A DNA stretch of 64,000 nt from positions 744,001 through 808,000 of the forward strand of contig NZ_JBMWAN010000002.1 in the NCBI RefSeq assembly GCF_049546785.1, given 5' to 3'. The first letter of the stretch is position 1. Every line of letters begins with the position of its first letter. The notes beneath the pieces are model-generated. The model was not told where the DNA came from. It made no database searches and saw only the letters and a program-made list of their open reading frames with translations. The translations under genes and the position numbers were made by a program. The DNA is from Nitrospira_D sp035465795. GTDB lineage: Bacteria > Nitrospirota > Nitrospiria > Nitrospirales > Nitrospiraceae. This document shows, piece after piece, positions 25,912 to 34,677 of this stretch.

Positions 25912-27420
25912 ATGAAGATCATGCGAGTTGAGACCAAGACAGGCCGGGTCACGAGCGAGGCAGCCGAGGTGCTGGTCCTGACGCATTGCGAGGGGGAGGG
26001 GCTCTCCCAGGATGCCGTGGCGGTGGATCAGGCCATCGGCGGGGTGCTGCGAGATGTGCTGCAATCGAAGGAGTTTGAGGGCAAAGCCAACGAGCTGGCC
26101 TTGGTCCATACACAGAAACAGCTTGCCGCAAAACGGATTCTCCTGGTCGGGCTGGGCAAGAAAAAAGACGTGAGTGTGGATCAGCTGCGGCAGGCCATGG
26201 GGCATGCGGTGAAGCGGGTGCGTCAGATCAAGGCGGCGGCGTTCACCGTGGCCTTGCCCGCCGTGACGCCTGCCGGATCGTCCCTGGTGGAGGTTGCGCA
26301 GGCGATGGCCGAGGGCGCCATTCTCGGCAGTTATCAGTTCACGACGTATCGCAGCGAGCCATCGGCTCCAAAAGATGTCAAAGGGATGTCTGTGCTGGTG
26401 CCGCACAAGGACGGTCTTCGCCCGGTGACGGAAGGCGTGCGGCGGGGTGTGGCGACAGCGGAGGCGGCGGTGTTGGTGCGTGATCTGTGCAACCATCCGT
26501 CGAACGTGCTGACACCGACGATGGTGGCGAATGAGGCGAAAGCGATTGCGAAGGAGGAATCGCTGACGATCAAGATCCTCGAAGAGCGCGACATGGAGAA
26601 ACTCGGGATGGGGGCGCTGCTTGGCGTGGCGCGGGGCAGTCATGAACCGCCGAAGTTCATCATTCTCGAATACAAAGGTTCGAAGAAAAAGAATGAACGT
26701 CCCGTGGTCCTGGTGGGGAAGACCATTACCTTCGACACCGGCGGTATTTCGCTCAAACCTGCCGAAAACATGGAGCATATGAAGGCGGATATGACCGGGG
26801 GCGCCGAGGTCCTGGCGTCGATCCGCGCCGCTGCGCGTTTGAAATTACCGCTGCATCTGATCAGCATTTTGCCGGTGGCCGAAAACATGCCGGGGGGCCG
26901 CGCCATGAAGCCCGGCGATGTGGTGAAAACACTGTCCGGTAAAACCGTGGAAGTGCAGAACACGGATGCGGAAGGCCGGCTGATTCTGTCCGATGCGCTT
27001 GCCTATGCAACCCGCTATAAACCGGCGGCGCTGATCGATATTGCGACGCTCACCGGCGCCTGTGTCGTGGCGCTGGGTCAATTCGCCATCGGGATGTTCG
27101 GGACCGATGCGACGTTGAAGGAGACGGTGCGCAAGGCCGGATTGCGTTCAGGGGAGCGTGTCTGGGAGATGCCGCTGTGGGAGGAATACTTCGAGCAGCT
27201 GCGCAGCGATGTAGCCGATATGCGGAATATCGGAGGACGCGGGGGCGGAATGATCACGGCGGCGCTGTTTCTGAGTAAGTTCGTCGGCGATTGTCCCTGG
27301 GTGCATTTGGACATTGCCAGCACGGACTGGAGCGAGCGGGAACGGGCCTACATCCCCAAGGGCCCCAGCGGGATCGGGACGCGGCTGCTGATCCAGTATT
27401 TGATCGATCGGACACTCTAA
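25912..27420 (+). CDS. pepA: Leucyl aminopeptidase (M17)
   Basis: 502 residues. The catalytic M17 domain shows FDTGGISLKPAENM with metal-binding residues, MKADMTGGA, and the signature NTDAEGRL. The N-terminal ~170 residues are the usual regulatory domain. PepA is a hexameric two-metal exopeptidase of the cytosol that removes N-terminal residues and, in some bacteria, also binds DNA. I chose the ATG at 25912 behind AAGGAG (25900-25905); another ATG at 25882 is possible (adds ten residues). It is 81 bases after queE and 21 before nagZ. Confidence 0.95.
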   Translation: MKIMRVETKTGRVTSEAAEVLVLTHCEGEGLSQDAVAVDQAIGGVLRDVLQSKEFEGKANELALVHTQKQLAAKRILLVGLGKKKDVSVDQLRQAMGHAVKRVRQIKAAAFTVALPAVTPAGSSLVEVAQAMAEGAILGSYQFTTYRSEPSAPKDVKGMSVLVPHKDGLRPVTEGVRRGVATAEAAVLVRDLCNHPSNVLTPTMVANEAKAIAKEESLTIKILEERDMEKLGMGALLGVARGSHEPPKFIILEYKGSKKKNERPVVLVGKTITFDTGGISLKPAENMEHMKADMTGGAEVLASIRAAARLKLPLHLISILPVAENMPGGRAMKPGDVVKTLSGKTVEVQNTDAEGRLILSDALAYATRYKPAALIDIATLTGACVVALGQFAIGMFGTDATLKETVRKAGLRSGERVWEMPLWEEYFEQLRSDVADMRNIGGRGGGMITAALFLSKFVGDCPWVHLDIASTDWSERERAYIPKGPSGIGTRLLIQYLIDRTL

Positions 27421-27441
27421 GGCCTTCGAGAGGCATGCCAC

Positions 27442-28545
27442 ATGTTGATGTCGCGCGAAAAGATCGGGCAGTTGTTCATGGTGGGGTTCGACGGGACGAC
27501 GGTTTCCGCGGACCTGGCGGCCTTTATCAAGGAATACAAGCCCGGCGGGGTGATCCTCTTTTCGCGGAATCTCGAATCGATCGAGCAGATCGTGGAATTG
27601 ACGAACGATCTGCAGCGGTGCAGCCCGCACTCGCCGTTGCTGATTTCGATCGATCAAGAGGGCGGCCGGGTGTCACGGCTGCCGAAGAGCTTCACGATTT
27701 TCCCGCCCTGCGAGGTGCTCGGGCTCTGCAACTCCTCCGAACTCGCGTATGCGGCGGCTGCGACCATTGCGAAAGAACTCAGAGCGGTCGGGATCAATAT
27801 GAATATGTCGCCGGTGCTGGATGTGAACAGCAATCCGGCGAACCCGGTGATCGGGGACCGTGCCTTCGGCACGACGCCCGGTCCCGTCTGCGAAATGGGC
27901 CTGGCCACGATCGGCGGTCTTCAAGATAGCCGTGTGGTCGCGTGCGGCAAACATTTCCCCGGACACGGGGATACGAGTACTGATTCGCACAAGGAATTGC
28001 CGGTGGTGACGGCGGCGCGTGAGCGGCTGGAGGAGGTGGAGTTTCCGCCGTTCCGCCAGGCGACGGCCCACGGAGTTGCGACCTTGATGACGGCCCATGT
28101 GCGCTACCACGCCCTGGACGAGAAGGTGCCCGCGACGCTGTCCCCGGCCATCATCACCGATTTCCTCCGCGGGGAGCTGAAGTATGACGGGGTCGTCTTG
28201 ACCGACGATCTGGAGATGCACGCGATCATTGATCACTATGGCATTGAAGAGGCCACCGTGCGGGCGATTCAGGCCGGTTGCGACATGCCGCTGATCTGCA
28301 AAGACCGCAACCGCGAAGTGGCGGCGATCACCGCCCTGGATAAAGCCGTCGCCGACGGGAGCATCACGATCGAGCGGTTGGAGCAATCGCTTGCGAGGAT
28401 CGCTCGCGTCAAGCAGCGGTTTCTCGTTCCGTCTAAGCCGGTCATTATCTCCGATGCCAAGCTGATCGTCGGGTGCCGCAGTCATCAGGCGCTGCTCCGT
28501 TCCATTTACCAGGCACGCGAACGAGTCGCGAAAGTTACGGTGTGA
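27442..28545 (+). CDS. nagZ: Beta-N-acetylhexosaminidase (GH3)
   Basis: 367 residues, a single GH3 TIM-barrel. Key segments are SIDQEGGRVSRLP near residue 73, the His/Asp loop KHFPGHGDTSTDSHKELP that holds the GH3 NagZ catalytic histidine, and VVLTDDLEMHAI with the nucleophile Asp. NagZ removes GlcNAc from anhydro-muropeptides in cytosolic cell-wall recycling. It has no signal peptide, as expected. The MFS gene starts within its stop codon (GTGA overlap). Confidence 0.93.
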   Translation: MLMSREKIGQLFMVGFDGTTVSADLAAFIKEYKPGGVILFSRNLESIEQIVELTNDLQRCSPHSPLLISIDQEGGRVSRLPKSFTIFPPCEVLGLCNSSELAYAAAATIAKELRAVGINMNMSPVLDVNSNPANPVIGDRAFGTTPGPVCEMGLATIGGLQDSRVVACGKHFPGHGDTSTDSHKELPVVTAARERLEEVEFPPFRQATAHGVATLMTAHVRYHALDEKVPATLSPAIITDFLRGELKYDGVVLTDDLEMHAIIDHYGIEEATVRAIQAGCDMPLICKDRNREVAAITALDKAVADGSITIERLEQSLARIARVKQRFLVPSKPVIISDAKLIVGCRSHQALLRSIYQARERVAKVTV

Positions 28546-29828
28546 AGCCCCCTCCCCCCTCCTTCCCGGCCGGCCGGCGAGAACTCTGGGCCTGGTGCTG
28601 CTACGATTTTGCCAACTCATCCTTTTCCACCCTCATCGTCACCGTCGCCTATAGCGTATATTTCATTCAGATCGTTGCGACGGATCTGTCGTCAGGCGGC
28701 ACGGCTGAGCGGCTGTGGTTCTGGGGGTATTCCGCTTCCATGCTGGTGGTCGCGGTGCTGTCTCCGATTCTCGGGGCGCTGGCCGATGCCCGCGCCATCA
28801 AGCGGCAGCTGCTGATCTTTTCCACCCTGCTGTGCGTCGTCTGCACCGCGTTGCTGTTCTTTGTCGTCAAGGGGGACACCGGACTCGGCCTGGTGTTGTT
28901 CGGTCTGGCCAATATCGGGTTCGACCTGGGTTTTGTGTTCTGCAGTGCCTTTCTCGTCGAGTTGGTGCCGGCCCAACAGATGGGACGCTTGTCCGGGTAC
29001 GGTTGGGGATTCGGGTATGTCGGCGGGCTCTTGTCGCTGGCGCTGGCTTATCCGTTCATCAAGGAGGGATTTGTTGAAGCCAATCTGACCTCGTACCGGC
29101 TGAGTTTTGTCGTCACCGCGGTGTTTTTCCTTGTCGCCGCCCTTCCGACTTTTGCCTGGTTGCAGGAGAGGGCCAAGCCGAGAGGTTTTGCGCCCGGGCT
29201 GACCCTGTGGCGGGAACTCACGACGCAACTGCGTGAGACGATCGGTGAATTGGCGAGATATCGTGATCTGCGACGGTATTTCGTCGCCTATCTCATTTAT
29301 ACGGATGCCATTAATACGGTGATCGTGGCCTCTGCGATTTTCGCCAATAAAGTCCTAGACTTCACGCCGGGTGATCTGATTATCTACTTCCTCGTGACTC
29401 AAATCACGGCAGGCCTGGGCTCGGTCGGTTTCGGGTTGGTCGCGGATCGGATCGGAGCTGTCAGGGCTATCACGATCACGTTAGTCATGTGGGTGGGTTT
29501 GGTCGTGGCTGCGGCTTTGGTCCAAACGCACACGCAGTTTTACCTCCTCGGGCTGGTGGCGGGTGCGGCTCTCGGGTCCAATCAGGCGGTGAGTCGCACG
29601 CTGATCGGGCGATTTACCCCGCTGGGCCGACAGGGGGAGTTCTTCGGGTTCTTCTCCGTCGTCGGAAAGTTTGCGGCGATCATGGGTCCGATCGTCTACG
29701 GTGAAGTGACCGCCTGGACCGGGAGTCAGCGATGGGCGGTGCTTTCCATGGCGGTATTCTTCGTGGCGGGGCTGGCAGTATTTCTCGGGGTCGATGAACG
29801 GCGCGGCATTGCGGCCGCTCAGGAATGA
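28542..29828 (+). CDS. MFS transporter, UMF1/Atg22-like
   Basis: 428 residues with about 12 membrane helices. The N-terminal 'ELWAWCCYDFANSSFSTLI' is characteristic of the UMF1 family related to yeast Atg22, whose members are thought to export amino acids or peptides. The likely start is the GTG at 28542 overlapping the nagZ stop; an alternative at 28473 would overlap nagZ by 70 bases. Its coupling with nagZ and pepA suggests a role in moving products of peptide or wall turnover, but that is only inference from the neighbourhood. Confidence 0.82.
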   Translation: MKPPPPSFPAGRRELWAWCCYDFANSSFSTLIVTVAYSVYFIQIVATDLSSGGTAERLWFWGYSASMLVVAVLSPILGALADARAIKRQLLIFSTLLCVVCTALLFFVVKGDTGLGLVLFGLANIGFDLGFVFCSAFLVELVPAQQMGRLSGYGWGFGYVGGLLSLALAYPFIKEGFVEANLTSYRLSFVVTAVFFLVAALPTFAWLQERAKPRGFAPGLTLWRELTTQLRETIGELARYRDLRRYFVAYLIYTDAINTVIVASAIFANKVLDFTPGDLIIYFLVTQITAGLGSVGFGLVADRIGAVRAITITLVMWVGLVVAAALVQTHTQFYLLGLVAGAALGSNQAVSRTLIGRFTPLGRQGEFFGFFSVVGKFAAIMGPIVYGEVTAWTGSQRWAVLSMAVFFVAGLAVFLGVDERRGIAAAQE

Positions 29829-29838
29829 GGGGGAGAAG

Positions 29839-30231
29839 ATGGCCGTAAAGAAGGGCGATATTCTGGACGAGCACAAACGTCATCCTCATTCATGCGGACT
29901 GGTGATCAAAGTGATGGGCGGCGGCGATGGGTTTGAAAAGGTCGTCTGTTGCGATCATGAGCTGACGGAACAGGATGTGGTGGCGGACATGGGATCGCCC
30001 GCCGGACGCAAGAAGGGGATGTTGCCTCCCGCAGTCATCCTGGATGAAAAGAAACTGTATCCCGATTCGTGCGGTCTTCGCGTGATGATTATGGACGGCG
30101 GGGCGGGCTTCAAAGAAATCCGCTGCTGCGGCCATTCCTTAACGATGAGTTCCATGCGCGAGTTGAAGTTCGGTCAGATGCGTATACCCGATCCGGAGCC
30201 GAAGACTACAGGACCGGCCGGGCACGCGTAA
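29839..30231 (+). CDS. Small protein with a duplicated Cys/His motif
   Basis: 130 residues, start behind GGGGGAGA. It consists of two similar halves: HPHSCGLVIKVMGGGDGF..VVCCDHELT (~residues 14-42) and YPDSCGLRVMIMDGGAGF..IRCCGHSLT (~75-103). Each half has a single Cys in SCGL and a CC-x-H cluster about 20 residues later, enough to bind one metal ion. The spacing recalls the desulforedoxin-like domain of desulfoferrodoxins (CxxC...CC), but with one ligand changed. A rubredoxin-like iron or zinc protein is plausible. No function can be assigned. Confidence 0.75.
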   Translation: MAVKKGDILDEHKRHPHSCGLVIKVMGGGDGFEKVVCCDHELTEQDVVADMGSPAGRKKGMLPPAVILDEKKLYPDSCGLRVMIMDGGAGFKEIRCCGHSLTMSSMRELKFGQMRIPDPEPKTTGPAGHA

Positions 30232-30250
30232 TGACGATCGGAGGACGCTG

Positions 30251-30757
30251 ATGGCGACAGATCAATCGGTCACGGCCCGAGGTGACGTGATGAAACGCTG
30301 GTGTCATTATATGGAATGGCTGGACCGTTGGGGTTACGCCACGGCGGGGTTCAGCCTCTTGATCCTGGGGATGCTGATTTTTCTCCATGCCTGGTATCTG
30401 TTTCTGGTCGTCCTGTTCACCAAAACCGGGGAACTGGCCTTGCTTCCTGCCGGCCTCAAGCTGCTCAACGATTTGTTGTTGGTGATTATTCTGCTGGAGC
30501 TCTTCCGCACGGTGGTTCGATTTCTCCAGACCGAGGTCCTGACGCTGGAGCCCTACCTTGCAGTGGGCATTATCGCTTGTACCAGGAGGGTGTTGACGGC
30601 GAGCGCCGAGTTGTCGCATCAACAGCATATGACGGACATGCAGTTCTATCAGTACTTGATGGATGTGGGCCTCAATGTCAGCGTCATCATGGTGCTCATT
30701 GTTGCCGTGTTCATGATCCGGAAGCGGCCGGCAGGGGGACACAGCGCGATCGCGTAG
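30251..30757 (+). CDS. PsiE-like membrane protein
   Basis: 168 residues with four predicted membrane helices (~22-50, 70-92, 97-115 and 135-158). The 'LLELFRTVVRFLQTEVLTLE' segment and overall plan match the phosphate-starvation-inducible PsiE family. Despite the name, the molecular role of that family is unknown. The gene starts 19 bases after the Cys/His protein and may be co-transcribed with it. Confidence 0.75.
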   Translation: MATDQSVTARGDVMKRWCHYMEWLDRWGYATAGFSLLILGMLIFLHAWYLFLVVLFTKTGELALLPAGLKLLNDLLLVIILLELFRTVVRFLQTEVLTLEPYLAVGIIACTRRVLTASAELSHQQHMTDMQFYQYLMDVGLNVSVIMVLIVAVFMIRKRPAGGHSAIA

Positions 30758-30776
30758 CGGGGTTTTTACGGTCGCT

Positions 30777-30806
30777 TTGACTTGCCTGTTTCCAGCGACT
30801 TATGGC
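30777..30806 (+). promoter_or_regulatory. Possible sigma70 promoter
   Basis: TTGACT (30777-30782), an 18-base spacer and TATGGC (30801-30806), about 25 bases before the ATG at 30832. The -10 is weak but resembles the TATGGT of the promoter at 18372. Confidence 0.35.
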
Positions 30807-30831
30807 ATCATCCGCATTCCTGGAGACTGGC

Positions 30832-31257
30832 ATGGCGAATTTGCTCGAATATGTCGGCTGCGTCCATATCTATCTCGGTCCGTACCGGGGTAATCCGATC
30901 GCGCTCTACCTAAAGCGCACCGAGACGGGCTGTCAGATCAGTCCCAAGGCCTATCCCTGGAACGATGTGTTGGGCGTGGGAGAAACGCCGAACAAGGCTG
31001 CGGCGGATTTCGAAGACAAATGGAAGACCAAAGGGCTGGCAGCTGAAATGTATTCGGGGCCGTCATGGGAAGGCGGGATTAAGCCGGAGAAGCCAGCCCC
31101 GCCCAAGCCAGTGGCTCCTCCGAAGCCTGCCGCTCCCCCGGCCGCAGCCGGTGTTTCTTCAGTTCCTCAAGCAGCAGCTCCAACTCCTGAAACTCCTCCG
31201 CAGGCTGCCTCTGCAGCGCCGGTGACCGCGCCCCAATCCGGGGGCGAGCCGAAGTAG
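30832..31257 (+). CDS. Small protein with Pro/Ala-rich tail, unknown function
   Basis: 141 residues from the ATG at 30832 (GGAG upstream). The N-terminal ~80 residues form a small compact domain (ends WEGGIKPEKPAPP). The rest is a Pro/Ala-rich, probably disordered tail built of PPKPVAPPKPAAPP-like units. There is no signal peptide. I do not recognise the domain. Confidence 0.65.
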   Translation: MANLLEYVGCVHIYLGPYRGNPIALYLKRTETGCQISPKAYPWNDVLGVGETPNKAAADFEDKWKTKGLAAEMYSGPSWEGGIKPEKPAPPKPVAPPKPAAPPAAAGVSSVPQAAAPTPETPPQAASAAPVTAPQSGGEPK

Positions 31258-31272
31258 TCCCTTCCCTGTCCG

Positions 31273-32778
31273 TTACTGCTTACTTGGAACTCCGTGGGAC
31301 TCCTGCGTGTGACACGCACCCATCTTGCTGTGTCGAACGCCGTACAAGCCATAAATCACGATGCCGGCGATGGTCCACCAGACGAACCGGTGCCAGGTGA
31401 GTGCGGGGAGTTGCCACATGAGGGCGAGGCAGGAAAATGCGCCCAGGAGCGGCACCCATGGCATGAATGGGGTCTTGAACGGTCGGGGGTGGTTGGGTCT
31501 GGTGTAACGCAGCACGATGAGCCCGATGCAGACCAGCGTGAAGGCGAAAAAGGTTCCGATGTTGGTCATATCCGCGGCTGTACCGATGGGAACGAGGGCC
31601 GCCATGATCGCCACCCCGATGCCGGTGAGCCAGGTGGCATGGTGCGGTGTTCCGAAACGTGGGTGGACGACTGAGAGCCATGGGCTGAGCAGGCCATCGC
31701 GTGAAATCGCAAAGAACACCCGTATCTGTCCGAGCATCATCACGACCAGTACGCTTGTAATTCCCGCCACAGCGCCGATCGCCACCACTGCCGCGCCCCA
31801 GGGATAGCCGACGAGTCGAAGCGCTTCTGCAACGGGGGCGTGAATATCGATTTGGTTAGAGGGCACGAGCCCCGTCAGAACGGCGGCGACGGTGACATAG
31901 AGCAGCGTGCAGATTCCGAGCGCGGCCATAATGCCGATCGGCAAGTCCCGCTGCGGATTGCGGGCTTCCTCCGCCGTGGTGGTGATCGCGTCAAACCCGA
32001 TATAGGCAAAGAAGACAGTGGCGGCTGCGGCGCTCACTCCTGCAAAACCCTGCGGCATGAATGGCGTCCAGTTGCTTGGTGTGACAGCCGGAGCGCCGAC
32101 GGCAATGAAAAAGAGGATGACGACGAGTTTCAGGCATACGATGATGCCGGTCGCGCGGGCACTTTCTTTGATGCCGATGACGAGGATGACGGTGACGAGC
32201 AACACGATGATGGCCGCAGGAAAGTTCGCAACGCCGCCGTCCGGGCCTCCCGGGGCGTGGGTGGCCCATTCGGGCAGGTGAATACCGGCGAGCTTCAGCA
32301 GATTGTTGAAATAGCCGGACCAGCCGATTGCGACGGCGACGCAGGCGACGCCGTACTCCAGGATCAGATTCCATCCGGTGATCCACGCCAGGAATTCGCC
32401 CAGCGTGGCATAGGAATAGGTGTAAGCCGATCCGGCGACAGGAATCATCGCCGCGAATTCAGCGTAGCAGAGGGCAGCGAGGACACAGGTCAGTCCGGAC
32501 AGAATGAACGAGAGAATGATACCGGGGCCGGCGCCGGGCCGGTGGGCATCGCCGACGATCGCGGTGCCGATGAGAACGAAGATGCCGGTGCCGATGATCG
32601 CACCGATGCCCAATCCGGTGAGGTCCCACGCGCTCAGGGTTCGCTTGAGGCGGTGCTGTGGATGGTCGGCGTCGGAGAGAATGCGCTCGATCGATTTGGT
32701 GCGCAAGAGGCGGCTGGTCACGGACCCTTCGGGACGATCATTTGGGGTTGCGGGGGTATTCAATGATGCGTGCTCCAT
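31273..32778 (-). CDS. APC-family amino acid permease
   Basis: 501 residues, about 12-14 membrane helices. An N-terminal cytoplasmic segment (LKRTLSAWDLTGLGIGAIIG) leads into the GIGAIIGTGIFVLIG motif of TM1, and 'VFFAYIGFDAITTTAEEARN' is the TM6 signature. This is the pattern of the cationic amino acid transporter (CAT/YfnA) branch. It imports or exchanges amino acids; substrate specificity cannot be read. It is convergent with the preceding gene, with 15 bases between stops. Confidence 0.88.
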   Translation of the reverse strand: MEHASLNTPATPNDRPEGSVTSRLLRTKSIERILSDADHPQHRLKRTLSAWDLTGLGIGAIIGTGIFVLIGTAIVGDAHRPGAGPGIILSFILSGLTCVLAALCYAEFAAMIPVAGSAYTYSYATLGEFLAWITGWNLILEYGVACVAVAIGWSGYFNNLLKLAGIHLPEWATHAPGGPDGGVANFPAAIIVLLVTVILVIGIKESARATGIIVCLKLVVILFFIAVGAPAVTPSNWTPFMPQGFAGVSAAAATVFFAYIGFDAITTTAEEARNPQRDLPIGIMAALGICTLLYVTVAAVLTGLVPSNQIDIHAPVAEALRLVGYPWGAAVVAIGAVAGITSVLVVMMLGQIRVFFAISRDGLLSPWLSVVHPRFGTPHHATWLTGIGVAIMAALVPIGTAADMTNIGTFFAFTLVCIGLIVLRYTRPNHPRPFKTPFMPWVPLLGAFSCLALMWQLPALTWHRFVWWTIAGIVIYGLYGVRHSKMGACHTQESHGVPSKQ

Positions 32779-32844
32779 CTGTCCGCAAGTATAGCAGCCG
32801 GGTACCTGGGAGCCAGAAGAATTGAGAAGATCGACCCCATAGCC

Positions 32845-33585
32845 TCAGGCGTGTGTCTGACGAGCGGCTCGGAGCAGGGCTTGAAATAAGCGGCGATGAA
32901 GCAGATGGCGCTCAAAGAGAAACTCCGGATGCCACTGGATGCCGAGGAGAAACCGGTGGCGGGGCGATTCCACGGCTTCGATTATGCCGTCCGGAGCCAG
33001 AGCGCTGGCGATCAAGGTTGGTCCCACGATTTTGACGGACTGATGGTGAGAACTATTCACCAGCATCGAAGCTTTTTTTACGATTCTGCGGAGGAGGGTC
33101 CGTGGGGCGATCGTCACGGCATGGGAGACGTGAACGGCCTTGGCGCGTTGCCGATGGGGCAACACGCCGGGCACCTGCGAGGGCAGATCCTGAAAGAGGC
33201 TGCCGCCGCAGGCCACATTGAGGGTTTGCATCCCGCCGCAAATCCCCAGCAAGGGAAGATCGTGCTGTTGTGCGTGATGGACGAGGTCCAGCTCGAAGTT
33301 CGCGCGGCGTTCGCTCACAAGGGGAAACTTGTAGCGCTGGCGCTCTCCGTAGAGGCGTGGAGGCAGATCGGGCCCGCTGCCGGTCAATAGGAGACCGTCA
33401 ACCCCCTCCAGCAGCCGCCGCCGGCCTGCCGCATCAGCGACGAGTGGAAGGATGAGGGGAGTGCCGCCGAGTTCTTCGATCGCGCGAACGTAGCGGGCCC
33501 GCAAAAAATAGGTGGGCTCATGCCCGCCCCATTCTTTTCTGTCACCGGCATTAAAATCTGGGGTAATGCCGATGACTGGTTTCAT
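32845..33585 (-). CDS. Class I glutamine amidotransferase-like peptidase C26 (PuuD-like)
   Basis: 246 residues. The nucleophile elbow GICGGMQTLNVACGG and the QWHPEF segment supply the Cys-His-Glu triad, and MKPVIGITPDFN is the family N-terminus. Such enzymes hydrolyse gamma-glutamyl amides, for example gamma-glutamyl-GABA in putrescine degradation. No other puu gene is adjacent, so the substrate is open. It is followed upstream by an exported protein whose stop lies 3 bases before its start, so they may be co-transcribed. Confidence 0.85.
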   Translation of the reverse strand: MKPVIGITPDFNAGDRKEWGGHEPTYFLRARYVRAIEELGGTPLILPLVADAAGRRRLLEGVDGLLLTGSGPDLPPRLYGERQRYKFPLVSERRANFELDLVHHAQQHDLPLLGICGGMQTLNVACGGSLFQDLPSQVPGVLPHRQRAKAVHVSHAVTIAPRTLLRRIVKKASMLVNSSHHQSVKIVGPTLIASALAPDGIIEAVESPRHRFLLGIQWHPEFLFERHLLHRRLFQALLRAARQTHA

Positions 33586-33588
33586 TGC

Positions 33589-34002
33589 CTAGCGAACGGG
33601 CTCCACGGCCGGTGCAGCGGTCTGAGCGGGAGTCTCTGCATCGGGGACTCCGAGAAAGCGGATTGCTTTGTCGCCCGAGAGGTGTTCGGGCGTGATGATA
33701 TAGGTGCCGTACATGCTGGTGGTCCAGACATTCTTTGCCGCATTCTCATTCAAACCGGAAAAGACATAGGTCAGTCCCCCGACGACTCCACCGACAATAG
33801 CAAACGCTCCCTTGCAGGCAAAGTAGGGAATCGTCGCAAGGACCGAAGCAACCTGCATTCCGGCACTCGAGGCATTGCCTCCTTCCGATGCCGGCGGGGC
33901 GGGTTCCTGGCTCCAAGCCGGTGCCGCCACTAAAGTTGTAAACGTCATCAGAACGACGAGCGCGAGCAGGGGGAGCGAACGAGTGAATCCATCATGTGTC
34001 AC
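33589..34002 (-). CDS. Exported small protein, unknown function
   Basis: 137 residues. There is a clear signal peptide (~8-31, ending PAWSQ), then a Pro/Ser/Gly linker, a hydrophobic glycine-rich segment (~48-80, with AFAIVGGVVGGLTYVFSG) that may insert in a membrane, and a C-terminal part with 'YIITPEHLSGDKAIRFLG'. No family is recognised. Confidence 0.7.
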   Translation of the reverse strand: MTHDGFTRSLPLLALVVLMTFTTLVAAPAWSQEPAPPASEGGNASSAGMQVASVLATIPYFACKGAFAIVGGVVGGLTYVFSGLNENAAKNVWTTSMYGTYIITPEHLSGDKAIRFLGVPDAETPAQTAAPAVEPVR

Positions 34003-34150
34003 GGGAGAACCTCCTTCTTCTCAATGGCAGAAGAGCGGCGGTGACCACTCTCCTGATTCAAAATCATGTGGAGTCGCGTTATAACAAATTACTGGCTGAT
34101 TGCAAACCCCCTGCCGGCCCCCTCTTGGATATAATGCCGCAAGAAGCGCT

Positions 34151-34597
34151 TCATGGCGTCAGGTCGAGCTCACTGAGAATGTAGGAAAGAACATACGCTC
34201 GCCGCTTATGTGCTGTCCGATCGAGTTCGTGGACCAGTTCGTGACGGTCGATACGTTGGTTCTCTTGGGGCAGGCCCGTTTCCAGTCGAAGGTCGAGTTT
34301 GCACCAGGCGATGGCCTGGGCAAAGAGGTCCGGAATGCGTGCCAGGTATTCAGCCTGTTCGGGATCGGCCACCGATGCGAGGGCCTGCGCGAGGTCGTCC
34401 GTCAGTGTCAGCCTGTCCTGAAGGGCGGTGAGGTGGGCCTTCTCCACTTCGACAGAGACTTGAATGCCGGCTTTCCAACTCCGTTTTTTGACATTGAACA
34501 CGCAGTACTGGGTGTCCGCCTGTTCTTCAACGGTTTCAGGACCAAAGAAGAGGGTCACGCGATAGGGAAGCTGGTCCGGCGGTGCGTACGCATCCAT
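34151..34597 (-). CDS. Conserved-looking soluble protein, unknown function
   Basis: 148 residues from the ATG at 34597; an in-frame reading extends six residues to 34615. It is an acidic, mainly helical protein beginning MDAYAPPDQLPYRVTLFFG, with no signal peptide or membrane segment. Protein-like composition and codon use support it being real. No domain is recognised. Confidence 0.65.
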   Translation of the reverse strand: MDAYAPPDQLPYRVTLFFGPETVEEQADTQYCVFNVKKRSWKAGIQVSVEVEKAHLTALQDRLTLTDDLAQALASVADPEQAEYLARIPDLFAQAIAWCKLDLRLETGLPQENQRIDRHELVHELDRTAHKRRAYVLSYILSELDLTP

Positions 34598-34640
34598 GCA
34601 TTCGCATTGTAGCATGCGCCACGAGGGACCTGCGTGCTAA

Positions 34641-34669
34641 TTGACGGGTTTCTGCCACGACGATAAGAT
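34641..34669 (+). promoter_or_regulatory. Sigma70-type promoter close to the M24 peptidase start
   Basis: TTGACG (34641-34646), a 17-base spacer and TAAGAT (34664-34669). Transcription would begin around 34676, at or just before the ATG ATG at 34678-34683, so the message might have almost no leader. Confidence 0.5.
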
Positions 34670-34677
34670 ACCGCACG

